A stretch of DNA of 64,000 nt from Tillandsia leiboldiana. Its lineage: Eukaryota > Streptophyta > Magnoliopsida > Poales > Bromeliaceae. Below, piece by piece: positions 1 through 13,396 of the stretch. The stretch spans positions 22,996,525 to 23,060,524 of the forward strand of contig CM055071.1 of NCBI GenBank assembly GCA_029204045.2. Direction: 5' to 3'. The notes under the pieces are model-generated. The model ran no database searches and had not been told where the DNA came from. It was given only the letters and a program-made list of their open reading frames with translations. The position numbers and the translations under genes are program-made. Numbering within the stretch: position 1 is the stretch's first letter; every line of letters starts with the position of its first letter.

Positions 1-2860
1 GACGTTGCATTCATGGGTTCTTCTTCGGCGCAGCGACAGTGGTTTAGCTCCCCTGGGCTACCCCCGAGATCATTTTGCAGTGGATCTCTTGCGCCGACAG
101 ACTCCAAGAGGTAGGGCTCATCTTCGTATTGATTCGCGATTTCCTGTTGCGAGTTTTATGGCACGGATCCGAGCAACACTGTGACCCATTTTCTGTTTGG
201 CTTTGTGGGACAGCATCGAGGTGTTTTGGCAATCTCTTGCGCCACAAGCGTCAGCGGAGAAACGAGCTTATAAACTTTTTTCATCTACAGATCGCAAGGA
301 ACGCGCTCGTATTTTTCTTGGATTTTTCTGAGATTCATCAGACGGTGAAAATTACTGTTTTCTCAGTGAACAGTGTACAGTTTTAATACAGATTTTTGTA
401 TGAGTGTACCCCCTTGCCGAATTTTTATCTTGACTTACCGAACCTCCGATTTGGGCGTGTAAGGTACCGTTTCGAAGCTATCGACGCAAGGATTGCTGTG
501 ATATTTTTATTGGAATTTTCTGGGCACTATCTGCAGGTGATAATTTAACAGTTCAGAATTCGAGGTGTATGTGGTTTTTAAGTGCTATATTTGGGAGCCT
601 AGTGTAATTAGTGGACTTTGTATTGTGCCAGGAGTGTTACGGGTGTGCTGAACTTATTGGAGCAAGGGATTTAGAGTTTTTTTGGTGTTTTCAGCTGTGG
701 GCTTTGGACAGTCAGCTTTTCAGGGGGTGCCTTATTCCCGGAACCGGTGGACGGTTCTCTAAATTTTCATATGTTAGCATTTGCATGCAGGTGAATGGTA
801 CAATAGCTGGGATTGATCGGTAAGTTTAACAATAGGATTTTATGGAAATTGCAAGTGATTATTCACAGTATGACAATGGTATTAATCAAATAGTCATGTT
901 GATGATTAGTGGAAGCTTATCTAAGGCAAGGATACCCTATATGATAATTATCATGCCCTATTAGCACATAACCTTTTATGAGGATGGTTTATGCATTGGG
1001 ATAGGATTATGTAGTTATGTGCAGGGTCTACTCTGAGGAGCCATTATGGATTGAGAATTATGGACAGGTATGGTCATTGATAATTTTGGCCTGAGGTTAT
1101 TTTCTTTATTCTTCTTGAGGACAAATGCATGCTTGTATGGACATATGTGTAGGGACATTATAGTTAGGCCATCTTTTACTGCGCACTACATATTGGAATT
1201 TGACTTAGGAGAAACCATGATTGCTTTCTTTCTCCTTTTATTTAGACTTTTGAGTCATGTTGCTCGGGTTCGAGCAGAGGTTTGGGATAGTGTAGCTGGG
1301 ACCTTAGGGTCAGAGACAGGGTGTGCTTGATGATGGATTGGGGTTATTGCGGCAACCGCGGACAGTAGGCGGTTGACCGGATCTTGATTAATTTTACCCC
1401 AATTGGGTGTGGGTTATGCGGTTGACCGCGGACTTTGGGCGGCTTGACCGGATGTTGACTATTGCATCAGATTGGGTATCAGATCTGTTCTAGTGGATGG
1501 TGGTTTCCCACTTTTTTGATTACTATTGCATCAGATCGGGGTTTTGTTAGTGGACGGAGTTTCCCACTTTGATCATAGTCTTGATCCAGTCCTGCTATTA
1601 TGAGACAGTGGTTACAGAGATACTCGATACAGTGATGCTTGATACAGTGATACTTTACTCGTGTGGGTCGCTCCCCTCGAGTGCCACTCCGGAGTAGGCT
1701 TTCCACGGTGTGAGCGCCGGGCACCAGGCAGGGTTCTTGAGTTCGACAGCAGAGCAGGCAGTACTAGTGATTACTGGTCTATCGATTGGGTTTATTCAGG
1801 CAGATACTTTGTTACACTCGTGCCTGGGGGACCGAGTGGAGTCTAGTAGCTGTGTTAGACCAGTGCTAGTATTGTTGGGAACCGTCGGGGTTTGACGGTG
1901 GTCCCGTGGTCGTTGTGAGTTCTTTGACCATTGTGTGAGAGGTTGAGCATCTTGAGTCTATCCGTTCTGAGAGAGAGAGCATGGATTTGACTATAGCCTG
2001 CATGAGCCACTACTCAATAGCGTTTAGTCCGTTTGGACGCCCTACGTAATTCCTGCCCGTCAGCGGGAGGTGGTTTGTAGGTGGGCGCAGGTTTGACTGG
2101 ACCCGATGTGGCAGTCAGCTCGATTGGGTCGTTGAGCACCTCGTGTGGAGTGTTGCATATCTTCATCAGAGTTTCCCCATTTGAGCATTTGGATAGAGGC
2201 ATGGTAGCTGTAGAGTGTTTCCAGCTTCTCCTTTCAGTTTTACTGCATCGGTTATCTGTTGCCTCTAGTAGTCTTGGTGGGCAGATCGTCGGGCTAGTGG
2301 CGATACCCACTGAGAACTCCCTTATTTGCGTAGTTCTCACGCCCGTTGGGGGTTTTCCCCCTTTTGTCCTTTCTCCTCTTTGTTTTGCAGAGTCTTGGCG
2401 GGTGTTGCCGTTCTGTGGTTGCTGTCTGCGGTTGCTGTTCGCGATGAGGGAGTAGCGAGCTAGATCCGACCCATCTTTGGAGAGTAGCGGTACCCCCTTT
2501 GTGGAGATCTTCAGTATAGTCGGTAGATTGGTATTTATTTCCTCTTTTGAGAGACTGTGTAGTGAGGATATGATGTATTGAGAGCTTGTACACTGATGTT
2601 TTTATTTGAGATATCTCCCTGTTGAGCTATGAGTTTGTACTCGAGGTTATGGTATGATTATCATTTTGGGAGATGGACCTTGTGTTTTATCTTCAGTTGT
2701 ACAGTGGTTGATTTTATTCTACAGCAGTTTTATCTTTTAGCTCTGATATCTGTTAGCTGTAGCTCTTTTTGCAGGTAGGACGCTTCGCCTATGCGGGTTT
2801 GGCATAGGTGGCGGATCTGTTGGCGAGCCCGGGTCGCAGTTCGACCCCGGGGACGTGACA
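1..2860 (+). mobile_element. Gypsy A: partial long LTR (3' portion)
   Basis: Sense-strand LTR of a Ty3/gypsy (Tekay/Del-like) element, missing its 5' part at the window edge. It ends in ...ggggacgtgaca and is followed at once by a tRNA-iMet primer site. About 240-600 aligns by eye, in reverse complement, with the LTR of the intact Tekay-1 element near 41500-42050, sharing stretches such as ttggattttt and ttgggcgtg. The + strand is rich in G and T, as expected for the sense strand of this LTR family. Internal duplications are visible, for example gcggcaaccgc and gcggttgaccgc near 1348-1435. The short open frames here have no recognisable protein. Confidence 0.8.
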
Positions 2861-5752
2861 GATTAGGTGGTATCAGAGCCTAGGTTGTAGGTCATGGTGG
2901 ACTTAGAAACCCTAGGCTTGTGGTTGGACCCTAGGATGACTTCGTGAGAGTCGTGATTTGTAGCGAGGAGTCCTGATTGAGTTTTACACCTCTCCCGAGG
3001 GACGGGATGAGTGATTGGCATGTTTATTCTCCTAAGTAGTTATGTTGGCTGCAGACAACATAACGCTATGGAATGGGTGACATGCTCTAGACTTTCGCTG
3101 GATTGGGTCGAGCGTTGTTGTGGGGCTGATTGTGGTTTCGTCGTGGCGAGCGGTGTCTCCCCGACGCTGGGTTTGGGACCCTTGTGCATCCTGTCATGGC
3201 AGTTGAGCTTGAGCGGTTGGTTTTGGGCCGGATACCCGGATTGAGGTCAGAGAACTCCGGACCCAGATGACAGGATTGTCAGAGGCATATCAGCGGCAGA
3301 GTGAGCAGCTTGTTGGTGACGCAGTTGTCAGAGCAGTGGGCAGCCCGACAGTACTTTTCTTTTGAGACCACCAGGATGTAGTACCCTCAGCGGCAGGGAT
3401 TTCTGTAGTGCCAATAGAGCGAGTGGCCCCCTCCGTGCCAATGTTTAGTGCCAAGGCACTGAGAGAGGTGGATGGTTGACAGCAGAGGAGCTGTGGGGCA
3501 TGTTTGATTAGTGAGCCAGATTTGGCAGATGAACCACCCGACTCGTAAGATTGAGCTTGGAGCCTTTGGAGCAGAGTCGTGGTTGGGGGTGATGGAGTGA
3601 TCAATTGAGAGCCTCCTGTGCTAGAGAGTTTGTGCAGTTGTTGAACTGGTGCTCCAGGTTTCGAGGCACATAGGATAAGTGAGATTGGGAGTGGATTGCG
3701 CCAGGATACTCTTTAGTTTCTTTTCGGTCCCTCATGTTCGGGTTTTGGACTGTGGATGCCTCGTCGGAGTAGGCATTGTGTTTGGAGCTGGACACTGCAG
3801 TTCCTTGGATGGGGATCTGCGCTAGAGGCGAGTTCTCTCGGGGAGGCGCTTGGCGCTAGGTGATGGAGGACAGATCGGCAGGCAGGGGCATTTGTCGTTT
3901 TGCTTTCCTGGGTGGTGGATATCCTTGTGGATGGTTAATGCAAAGCTTACCCAAGGGAATTCTACCCTTTGTGATTTATAACTTGTTATTTTGATTGTAT
4001 CATATGGGATTGAGGGGTGAGCTTAGAAGGATAAGTGTATAGGGAATTGCATGGATGTGGTGTTTCGTTTATGACGGTTGCAATGATGGACTTCTGAGAT
4101 GTTGGGGATCGGGCGGACCCCGATGGCGTATCAGTGTCTATATCAGAGTAGCGCAACGGTAGCGGGTTTTGGTGTCTGCGGAGGATCGTATCTGTTGCCT
4201 CAGCGTGAGCCGAGACAGAGGTCGTGCTCCCTTGTGATTGATGGGATATTTCTGATGGACTAAGCGACAACCGCTTGCATCGTGTGGATGAGCTTGTGCC
4301 GCCTGGTTGGAGGGCGCCACGGCAGTGATCGGGTTGTTGCAGGTGGGTGATTCATCACAGCAGTCGGAGTTAGTGCACCTCGCTTTCCGGCATGGACTAA
4401 AGGCAGAGTTTTTACCACGTGCACTAGAGGTACAACATCATGCGGTTTATGCATGTGAAGGACTTGTGGGTTTTGTTCAGTGTCGTTGTGACCATGAGTT
4501 ATACCAGCAACCCTTTGATATGGGTGGCTGTTCGATGTTTTGACCCAGTGCTTGGGATTGGTTGGCACGGCACCACTGGTGGTTAGAGTGCAGAGAGGGT
4601 GCTGATGTGAACTTTTTGGAGGCAGACAAATGAGGCTTGTATGGGGAGATTGTTCGAGCACACAGGGTTTAGCGACTGTGTGAGAGGAGGCTTATGGTGG
4701 CGCCGGACCAAGGATATTTCTATTGCTGCGAAATCCTGGTGTGTGAGCCACTCGAGTTGATGATTATGCCGCCTGTTAGGGATTTTGATTGCGGTTGACG
4801 TGGTTCTGGAAACCGCGCCAACCTCAATAGCACCACTTGGATTATCGGTAAGAGCTGTGAGATTTGATCGCACCGGTGCAGGGATCTGTTGGATAGAGGG
4901 TCTGTTTGACCTAGTGCCACGTCGTTGATACACGACGGTGAGAGCCTGGGATTGGAGTCCTGCAGGTTCCAGTATTATTTAGAACCTTTTGAAGGAGCTA
5001 TATTCCGCAGTTATTGTTTGATGCCTGCGCCAATTTTGGAATTCAGCTGAGGGCATTGTCTAGATGGTGTTCATGCCACAGTAGGGCATTACGAGTACAG
5101 TGAAGCCAATGGATTGACTAATGCCCTGTGGCCTCAGATTGAGGAATTCTGTGTTTCAGTTGTCCTTGAACGGTTTGATAGCGCATCCTCCAGGAATATT
5201 TTGGTTTTACCCCCCTCCCTGATGTTTAGAGCTTGTGCAGCAATTGTATTTGGGTGTGACAAGAGCTGTGGGGAAGAAGCTTTTTGCCATGTCGTTGTGG
5301 TGCAAGTTTTAGCTTCGAGAGCAGATCTCCTAGATTACTTCTTCTAGCCGAAGGGGCGGCCGATGGAAATTCGGCCAAATGGATGCTATTTAAGACTGGC
5401 CGAGATCGACGTCATTGTTGGGGTGAGGAGTTTTTTGACGGATAGTGCCACCATCAGAGCTTGATGACCGGGTGATGAGATTGGTACCAGCCACGCCGAT
5501 TCTAACCAGTCATTGGTGTAGTGGATGTGTTAGTTTTTTTGTGAACCTCCCTTAGGGCTGAAGATCTACCATTGATTTTTGTTGAGCATCCAATATCACC
5601 TATGACTGAGCTACTGTGGTGGCGGATACCTTGGAGTGAAGAGCTTTGGGAGTCGAGTTTGGCGGTTCTTAGCTGCGCTGTGGTGGGGCCATCCTTGTGT
5701 GCATGGTTTCAGGTTGAGTCCCTAGAGAGCCCTTTTGATGAGAGGCTGCGAC
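2861..5752 (+). pseudogene. Gypsy A: decayed leader and interior
   Basis: The first ~350 bp match the leader of Tekay-1 read on its own strand: aaaccctaggctt, a ttatgttggctgcagacaac block, and ggattgggtcgag before the gag start. After about 3300 no frame stays open and I recognise no gag, protease, RT or integrase motif on either strand. Composition stays G/T-rich on the + strand, consistent with an old element in this orientation. It stops at the N gap, so its 3' half is not visible. It could instead be a non-autonomous derivative with no coding capacity. Confidence 0.55.
2868..2879 (+). promoter_or_regulatory. Primer binding site of gypsy A (tRNA-iMet)
   Basis: The sequence tggtatcagagc lies 7 nt after the LTR end. 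It is complementary to the 3' end of plant initiator methionine tRNA and would prime minus-strand synthesis. Confidence 0.85.
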
Positions 5753-5852
5753 NNNNNNNNNNNNNNNNNNNNNNNNNNNNNNNNNNNNNNNNNNNNNNNN
5801 NNNNNNNNNNNNNNNNNNNNNNNNNNNNNNNNNNNNNNNNNNNNNNNNNNNN
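5753..5852. other. Assembly gap (100 N)
   Basis: Exactly 100 undetermined bases. Gypsy A on the left and SIRE-1 RNase H on the right are not contiguous copies of anything else here, so the true gap size and content are unknown. The missing 3' end and 3' LTR of SIRE-1 probably belong here. Confidence 0.98.
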
Positions 5853-8160
5853 TTTCATCCAAATGAGTTGAGTTGAGCAACTTCCAGCTGAAATGTATTC
5901 CGCTTCGGCAGTCGAGAGTGCTATGCAATTCTGCTTTTTACTGTGCCATGCAACAAGGCAATGGCCAAGATAGAAGCATGCACCACTCGTGCTTTTCCGA
6001 TCATCCACTGATCCTGCCCAATCGGCATCTGAGTATCCAACAATATCCAAACTTGTTCCCATAGGATACCAAATTCCGAAATTAATTGATCCTTTGATAT
6101 ACCGGATGATCCTTTCACCGCTTTCAGGTGAACCTCCTTTGGTGCTGATTGATATCTCGCGCAAATCCCAACACAAAAGATATATCCGGGCGACTAGCCG
6201 TGAGGTAAAGTAGACTTCCAATCATACTTCGATACAGTTTCTCGTCTACATTCTCACTATGTGATTCACTTCCAAGTCCCTTGTGGCTAGTTCCCATTGG
6301 AGTCGGAAAATCTTTACAATTTTCTAGATCAAACTTTTTGACCAACTCCATTGCATACTTGGATTGACTCAAGTGAATACCTTCATCATTTTGTTTAATT
6401 TGCAATCCAAGAAATAAGTCAATTCGCCCATCATGGACATCTCAAATTCGCTTTCCATGGTCTCCGCGAATTTAGAAGCATCATTATCTCTTGTTGCGCC
6501 AAATACAATGTCATCGACATAGATTTGTGCTACAATGAAATTGCTTTGATAATGCTTCACAAAGAGAGTCCTGTCAGCTCCCCCTCGAGTATAGCCCTTC
6601 TCCAAAAGGTGCTTTGTTAACCTTTCGTACCATGCTCGCTGCTGCGGTGTTTCAGACCGTAAAGAGCCTTTTTCAAACGAAAACATGGTTAGGTTGTTTA
6701 TGATCTACAAAACCTTTCGGTTGAGCCACATAAACTTCCTCATTTAAAAACCCATTTAGAAATGCGCTCTTACGTCCATTTGAAATAATTGATTTTAAAA
6801 TGACAAGCAATAGCAAACAGTATACGAATGGACTCGAGTCTAGCTACAGGGGCGAATGTTTCGTCAAAGTCTATACCTTCTACTTGAGAGTAGCCTTGAG
6901 CAACTAATCGTGCCTTGTTCCTGATGATAGTACCATCCTCATTTTTCTTGTTCTTGAAGATCCATTTGGTACCTATCACATTGTGTTGCTTTGGAGGCTT
7001 CGTTAATTCCCAGACTTTGTTTCGCTCAAATTGATGGAGCTCTTCCTGCATTGCTTTAATCCAGTAGTCATCCTGAAGAGCTTCATCTATGTTCTTTGGT
7101 TCGATTAAAGATACGTAGCAAGCGAATCCACAAACCAACTGCCTCGAGTTCTAACTCCTTCTTGTGGATCTCCAATAATATTCGATTCCGGATGATCCTT
7201 GGAGATTCGTACGTTTGTTGAAACGGAGTACTCGGAGAGTATAATGAGATGTTCCTGCACATCAGATAAACTAGAAGAACCATTAGATGCATCATTAATA
7301 TTGGAAGTATTATTATGAGAAGATGCACTAGCAGGAGAATCATCATCTAGAGAGATATCGAGGGTAGATTTTTCAGATTCAAAGTGAAAAGCTTCATCTA
7401 CTTTAACATTTATAGATTCTACGATCGTCTTAGATTCAAGTTAAATACTCGATATGCTCTGCTATTCGTAGAATTACACCAAGAACATACCCTTCGTCAC
7501 TTCGTGAGGTCAAACTTTCCAAGATTTTCACGGTCACGTAAAATGTCACCACCGAACTCCGAAGATGCGAAATATTTGATGTTGGGTTTCTACCACACCA
7601 ATAGTCATTATAGGTGGTATTTAACGTTCCCGGGCCGCAAGAACACCCGATTAATGACATAGACGCCGGTGATTCCCCGCTTCAGCACAAACATGTAGCG
7701 GTAAATTCCGGCTGTGAAGCATCCACACGCGCCCTCTCTTGAACAACCCTGTTCTTGCCGCTCGACAACCCACTTTCTGTTGAGGTGTTATAGGGTGCAG
7801 AGAATTCCTGCTTATACCGTTAGAAGTACCAAAAGTCACTGAATTTTTGAATTAATGAATTTCTCCACCTTCGTATCACTCTACACCGAATGATCTTTTC
7901 ATTCTTTTCACTCATAATACGAAGGCACATCTTGTGAAAAGAATCAAAAGTATAAGCTTTCTCTTTTAAAAAATGCTACCCAAGAATACCGAGAGAAATC
8001 ATCAACCAATAAAAAAATATACCATTTACTCCCAAAGAGGTTGACGGGTCGGGCCCCATTAAATCCATGTTGCAAAAGTTCCAAGGGCCGTTTTGTAGCA
8101 ACGTGGTTCAAGTTCTTGTGTGCATCCTAGACTGTTTTCCCTTTTGGCAACCACCACACA
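5853..8160 (-). pseudogene. pol: SIRE-1 pol remnant: integrase, RT, RNase H
   Basis: Read right to left this holds the integrase zinc region (GGCQKGK near 8130), the integrase core between about 7300 and 8050, copia RT (segments DFDETFAPVARLESIRI, QIYVDDIVFGATRDND) around 6400-7140, and RNase H (GYSDADWAGS, IALSTAEAEYIS) down to the gap. Several frame changes split it, at about 7100, 6680 and 6130. In a working element these domains cut and join DNA ends and copy the RNA into cDNA. Here they are dead. The same domains are open in SIRE-2 and SIRE-3, which makes the breaks easy to place. Confidence 0.88.
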
Positions 8161-8700
8161 CAACGTTTTGTTTAAATAAAAATTTTGGAACCCCCTTGAC
8201 CACGTCCTTGTTTGAAATTCTAGTAAGTTCCTTAAAATTTAAGTGACCTAGCCTTTCATGCCAAAGAGGTTTCATTATTCAAGTGGCTAAGTTACAATTT
8301 CAGAAAATTTATTAGGAACAACATAACAATTGTTTTCAGATCTAACCCCTTTTAAAAAGAAGACATGGTCCTATCAGTTACAACGCATTCAACAGATTGA
8401 AAAGTTAACTGAAAAACTATTGTCGCAAAGTTGACTTATGCTTATGAGGTAGTCTTAAGACCATCAACAAATAAGACCGTTTTTCAAAATCGGGCCATCT
8501 GAATAGCTACCGTCCCTTTTCCAACAATTTGGAAGATCGACCGTCTCCGAAACAACAAGTCCTCCGGAGATTTTCTCAAGATTTTGAAAACTATTTTTGT
8601 CACCGGTCATGTGACGGGAACAAACCGCTATCCAGATACCAAGACGAACTATCATATGCATGCAAGGAAACATTGGTAACAAGACAAGGGTAAATTTCAC
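8161..8700 (-). pseudogene. SIRE-1 protease and GAG-pre-integrase remnant
   Basis: The minus frame near 8560-8620 contains CSRHMTGDKNSFQNL, the typical copia protease neighbourhood; the catalytic DSG is altered to an AV-type sequence just before it. Around 8200-8290 a GAG-pre-integrase-like stretch is legible (LW-HERLGHLNF-type). This segment is what is deleted from SIRE-2, so it shows what the family normally carries between gag and integrase. Confidence 0.75.
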
Positions 8701-8836
8701 CTTTGCGCACCCAAACCCTTTTGGAGTGCGTCGGTAATGGTCGTGAGGTTATTCTCCTAGGTGAAGGCGTCTTGTCAGATCGATTGCCGCTCCTTGATGA
8801 TGTCGTCTTGCGCGCGGTGAACGACCAAGGCTCTTT

Positions 8837-10694
8837 TCATTTGAAAAGTTTTGCCTTTGATTTCCGGGGAGGCGCCTTTTTGGTAGTCGTTGCAAGAGGT
8901 GATTGAGGTGAGCGTTTGACTCCCGTCTTGCAATATCTTCTTATGTGCCCTGAAACACCACAACGAAAACATACCTTAGATCTTGACGATCCCAAAGAGG
9001 ATGAAGTAGGTTTGTTGTCGTTGTTTGTCTTGAATTCCGGTGTCGGAGGAGGAGATACCGACTGAGGCACAAAAACTGTCCCACTCGAACTTGGACTGTT
9101 TCCAGTTTGAGTGTATCCGAGGCCGAACCGATTTGATTGACCAAGACCAAGAAGTCTATCCAACTTACTCCTTCCTGAAGAGATCGCTGTAAGTCATCCT
9201 TGAGTTGGAAAATGGTCTTTGTCATTTCCAGGTTATCCTGTCGAGCCTCGTTGTAGAGCTTTGAGAAGTGATTCGCTTTATCCACCAGATTTGTATGTTC
9301 CTTCTCAAAACGCTCATTGGACTCTTGAAGGGAAACATTTACTTTTATCAGATTTTCCCTTTCCACTTCAAGAGCGTTTGAGAGAGAAGTTGCTCTTTTT
9401 GCTTCTTCTTCGAGATCATGCACTCTCCCTCTCAAACTCTTGTTTTGCTTAACCACTTTCTTTGAATCCCTCAAAAGTCTGTGGTAGGCTAAAGCAAAAT
9501 CTTCACCTTCCGAATCATCCGATTCATTGTCCGTTGCAATCTTTTCAACAGTGGAGTTGGACAACGACTCGGATGTACTTGCCATAAAGCACATGAAGGG
9601 TTAAGATATGGACGCGTGGAATGCCGTGGAGCTCTTTTCTTCATCACTCGAAGACGACTCATTTGACATTGAGTTGTCATCCCAAGTGACGACTTGCATC
9701 GCCTTCTTCTTTGCCGGATACTTGTTGGGACACTCCGTTGCAATGGGCCATAGCCTCGACATTTGAAGCATTGTAGTTGTCCCTCTGAACTTTTCTTATC
9801 CTTTGAGAAGTTCTCTGCTTTCTTGACTGTGTAACTTGTAAGTACCCTTGCCTTTGTTCGACTTTCCGAAGGATGGAGATTTACTTGAATTACCCCTTCG
9901 AAAGTTGCGGCGAAACTTCCTTGTCAAGAGAGCGAGCTGCTTCTCAAATTCCTCCATTGAAAGTTCTCGTCATCGTCTGAGGAGGCTGTATCCGCGTCTT
10001 CTCCTTAGTTGTTTCAACGCATAACCTGAAGACTTAGAAGAGGATGCTTTTCCAGAAGAATTGTTAGTAGTAAATGTCATTCATAAGTTTGTAATGCACC
10101 AACTAATTCTTCTACACGTATTTCGTCCGGTGTGTTTAATAGTTTCAATGGCAGTAACCTTTGGGCGAAATCGTTCAGGAAGAGTTCTTAAGATCTTTCT
10201 TACAATCTTAAATTCTGGAATCTTCTCTCCCAGGTTAGCACATGAGTTTACGATGTCTTGCAATCGTGTATAGTAGTCCGTGAAAGATTCCTTTCTGCCA
10301 TCAAGATAGAGTCAAACTTGCTCGTAAGCATTTGCAGTTTCTGAATCTTCACGAGGTTAGTTCCCTCATGTGTAACCTGAAGAACATCCCAGATTTCTTT
10401 CGCAGTCTCACATGCTGAGACGCGAGAGAACTCAGTTTGAGATAAGGCATTAAAAATAGCATTAATTCCCTTGCCATTGTAAGAAGATGAGTCTAACTCT
10501 TCCTTGGTCCATTTCGACCTAGGTTTTAAGGTATGGACATCACCAATAAATTCAGTTGGATTAGACCATCCTAATTCAATTGATTGCCACACCCGTTCGT
10601 CGATGGAAACTAAAAAGGCTTTCATCCGCACTTTCCAGTACGCATAATTTGTTCCATTGAAGAACGGGGGTCGGTTGACGGTTTCCACCTTCAA
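8837..10694 (-). pseudogene. gag: SIRE-1 gag remnant
   Basis: Frameshifted gag. The start (about 10694-10250) keeps the DUF4219/UBN2-type capsid region, with FNGTNYAYWKVRMKAFL and ETAKEIWDVLQVT. 8941-9594 keeps the acidic and coiled-coil middle, and near 8950 a CCHC knuckle is readable (CFRCGVSGHIRRYC). At least three frame changes separate these parts. The family product coats genomic RNA in cytoplasmic particles; this copy cannot make it. Confidence 0.87.
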
Positions 10695-10717
10695 CCATTG
10701 TTTACCACCCTATTCCC

Positions 10718-10729
10718 GCTCTGATACCA
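10718..10729 (-). promoter_or_regulatory. Primer binding site of SIRE-1
   Basis: gctctgatacca is the reverse complement of the tRNA-iMet primer site and sits 2 nt inside the LTR boundary, as in SIRE-2. Confidence 0.85.
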
Positions 10730-10731
10730 CT

Positions 10732-12067
10732 TGTTGGGTTATATGTAATAAGGATCTAAATAGGGGAAAAAACACCTAGAGGGGGGTGAATAGGTGTAAA
10801 CGTATAAACACTCAAAAATCGTTGCGATAAAAACCCAATGCGGAAATAAAAAATAACTCGCAAGATTTTTACGTGGAAAACTCCATCACCGGAGTAAAAA
10901 ACCACGGGACCGATAACACGGCAGAAATCCACTAGAATTAAAACACGTACAAGGTGATTTACCGTACACACTTACGACTCAACCTTTTCCATACGCTCCT
11001 AGAGGATCTTCTCCGCTCGCTCCGCGACGCTTCTCGAATCCACGATCTGCGCCCAACGCCAAATCCACGGCGTCCAACGTCGAATCCACGACGTCCGACC
11101 GAATCCACGGTCTTCACCCAATAGCACCCTTTGAATCCACGAATGTGCCTCGCTCCGAATCCATGAGAGTGGTTAAACCTTGAATCCACAAGGACACGCG
11201 AATCCACGCGCCGATTTTTGGGGTAAATCGTTGTTTTTGGTGGTGATGATCCGCCGAATACTTAGATCAAAGATAGATCGGAAATACTATCTAAGTATTC
11301 ATTAGTTTGATTCAACTCAAGATGTGAGTATGAAAACCTAGAATCAAACTAATCAATATAGATGAAGAAACATAGAGTATTCTCTAATGATTTCTTTTCT
11401 TCTCTATATGTGGATCTAGAGCCATATAAGATGATATAGGAAAATGACGGCTATTTAGATTAACCCTAGAAAAAGAGTCATATGGTCTATTTATAGGTTA
11501 GAAACCCTAGGAAGGAGATAAGAATCAAAACCTAACATTTCTGGAAATTTTACGGACGGCGATCCGGATCGGATTAGCTGTGATCCGGATCGTCGTAACG
11601 AGTCAGGCAATTCCAGAAAAACGAGGTTCGGGATCCGGATCTAAGTGCTTGATCCGGATCGTTCATACAGTTCACCAAACATCAACGTTCGGGATCCGGA
11701 TTGCGAAGCCTGATCCGGATCGTTCAAGGAAGATGGTAAACTCAGTGTTCGGGATCCGGATCAAGAGAGGCTACGATCCGGATTGAACTGGTGTATGAAC
11801 GAACCACCTTCGGGATCCGGATCGAACAACCAGATCCGGATCCTGAACATGTCCCAAGTCCAGTTTTTCATTTTTATGCAATGAAAGAGTCTTCCAAGTG
11901 TTTCTACACTACAAGAAGTATTCGGATCACACAAAATCTTAGTTAACATACCTGATCCTTTTGAATTCTTCTTTCTTGAGATTGAGTTAAATGATCCAAC
12001 TTTCTTCACCTTCAATCTTCAAGACTTGAGACTTTCACGAAACTACGCCAACTCAAATTCCGTAACA
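10732..12067 (-). repeat. SIRE-1 5' LTR
   Basis: 1336 bp, running from tgttgggtta to ttccgtaaca on the + strand (TG...CA ends). It has the same length as both SIRE-2 LTRs. It carries the GATCCGGATC cluster (about 11560-11845), a TATA box (ctatttatag on +, 11487-11496) and the hairpin array with loop AATCCA on + (11032-11210). Confidence 0.92.
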
Positions 12068-13396
12068 GAACCCACCTTTCGACGTCCGACTGGTCACACT
12101 GTTCGTCGTCCTCATCGCTCGCATGCTCCGAACAATCCAACTGTTGTTCGGAGGGGCAATCTGCCCATCTAGTCTCCCACCACGACATTCATTAAACCCG
12201 GAGGTCCACGTCACCCCTTACAAGATATAAATGACAATAACGAAAACATGCACAAAGATATTCCAAGGGGTACCCACCTGGAACGCGAAGAAAAGGGTGT
12301 GCGGGGAGTTCCAGTCAGAAATCCTCCCGCCTTGCGCCCGAAAACTAAAGTAGGAAAGGTAATGTTAAAAACATCGTCGTGGTCAAAAACACTCAAAAAT
12401 GGGGCGAAACGGGCCAAAACGGAGCTCCCGGGCTTCCGGGCTGACGGATGGTGCACGGATCCAGGCGTGGACCGGGTCCACGGCAGCAGACGACTGCGGC
12501 GCAGACCGGGTGCACCGTTCGGTGAGCCGTCGGAGCACGCCGGCGTCGCGGACCGGGTTCACGGCCATAGTGCTGGCGGTCGCGGACCGGGTGCACGCCC
12601 GGGGTCTGTGGACCGCGGCTGGAGGATCCGTACGCGATGAACACTAACGCCGCCTTTTTCGTTTTCTTCTCCGTTTTCGCTCCCGAGCGACTCCGGCGAC
12701 GACCTCGTGGGCATGATAACGGCGGCGGCGGCCTCCCATTTGACAACGGCGACGGCGGCTTCCCGTTACCACAACCCACGACGCGTGCGACACCCGAACG
12801 ACCCCCAACCAAAACCTCGACCCCACAGAAATTGCAATAAAGGGGAACGACGCTTACCGTGATCCTGCGAGGAAAGGGGGGAGGGTGGATCGTCCCTCTC
12901 GTCTCCAACGGAAGGCTCCACGAGGGATGGGTTTCCCCCGTTCTTCCCTTCTCCTCGTCTCGTCGCCTCGGTTTCTCACGCCGCCTCTTGAAAAGGGAGG
13001 AAATATGGATTGGGGTTTCTTTCTTAAAAGCGCCGCCCTAAATCCTAGCCGTCAAGAGAGAAAACCAAGAGGGAAAAAAAACCCTACGGCCCCCGGTTTT
13101 AAGGAAACCCTAAAAACAATCGGCGGCTAAGGTTGTCTCGAAAAGCGTGTCATTCGCTCGCACGGATCCCGGAGCGCCTAAAGGGGTCCGAACTTCAAGA
13201 TTTTATTCTGGGAGAACCGGGAGTCAGAATCCGAAACCGATCGCGTCCCCGTTCTCCGTTTCGCGAGCCCTTCCGCCTAAAAATGTCCGCGAGTCCCGAC
13301 GGACTTTCCGGAAAAACACCAAAAATTGTACCACAGTCGGACAGTCATAAGAAAAGGGGTAACGGGAAGGGTCAAGGAAAGGCCAGGTCTTACACC
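12068..13396 (-). repeat. LTR-L: partial gypsy LTR, 3' LTR of interior B1
   Basis: The LTR starts (sense) with tgtaagacctggcc at 13396, like the LTR of gypsy D at 58201. It runs to 12068, where SIRE-1 interrupts it. Segments such as acgacctcgtgg, ataacggcggcggcggcc and ttaaaaacatcgtcg match LTR-R at 38290-39050, at clearly lower identity than LTR-M does. GC-rich tracts create long spurious frames. Confidence 0.8.

Larger units (their letters stand above)
5853..12067 (-). mobile_element. SIRE-1: truncated Ty1/copia SIRE-type element
   Basis: Minus-strand copia element with, in sense order, 5' LTR (10732-12067), primer site, gag, protease, integrase, RT and RNase H, ending at the N gap. All coding parts carry frameshifts and stops, so it is older than SIRE-2. 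It keeps the protease and the N-terminal integrase that SIRE-2 lacks. The five bases right of the LTR, gaacc (12068-12072), would be one target-site copy; the other is lost. It inserted into gypsy LTR-L. Confidence 0.9.

Noticed and set aside
5572..6221. Frames running through the N block.
   Set aside because: Residues across the gap are undefined; only the right side (SIRE-1 RNase H) is real sequence, and the left side has no related reading.
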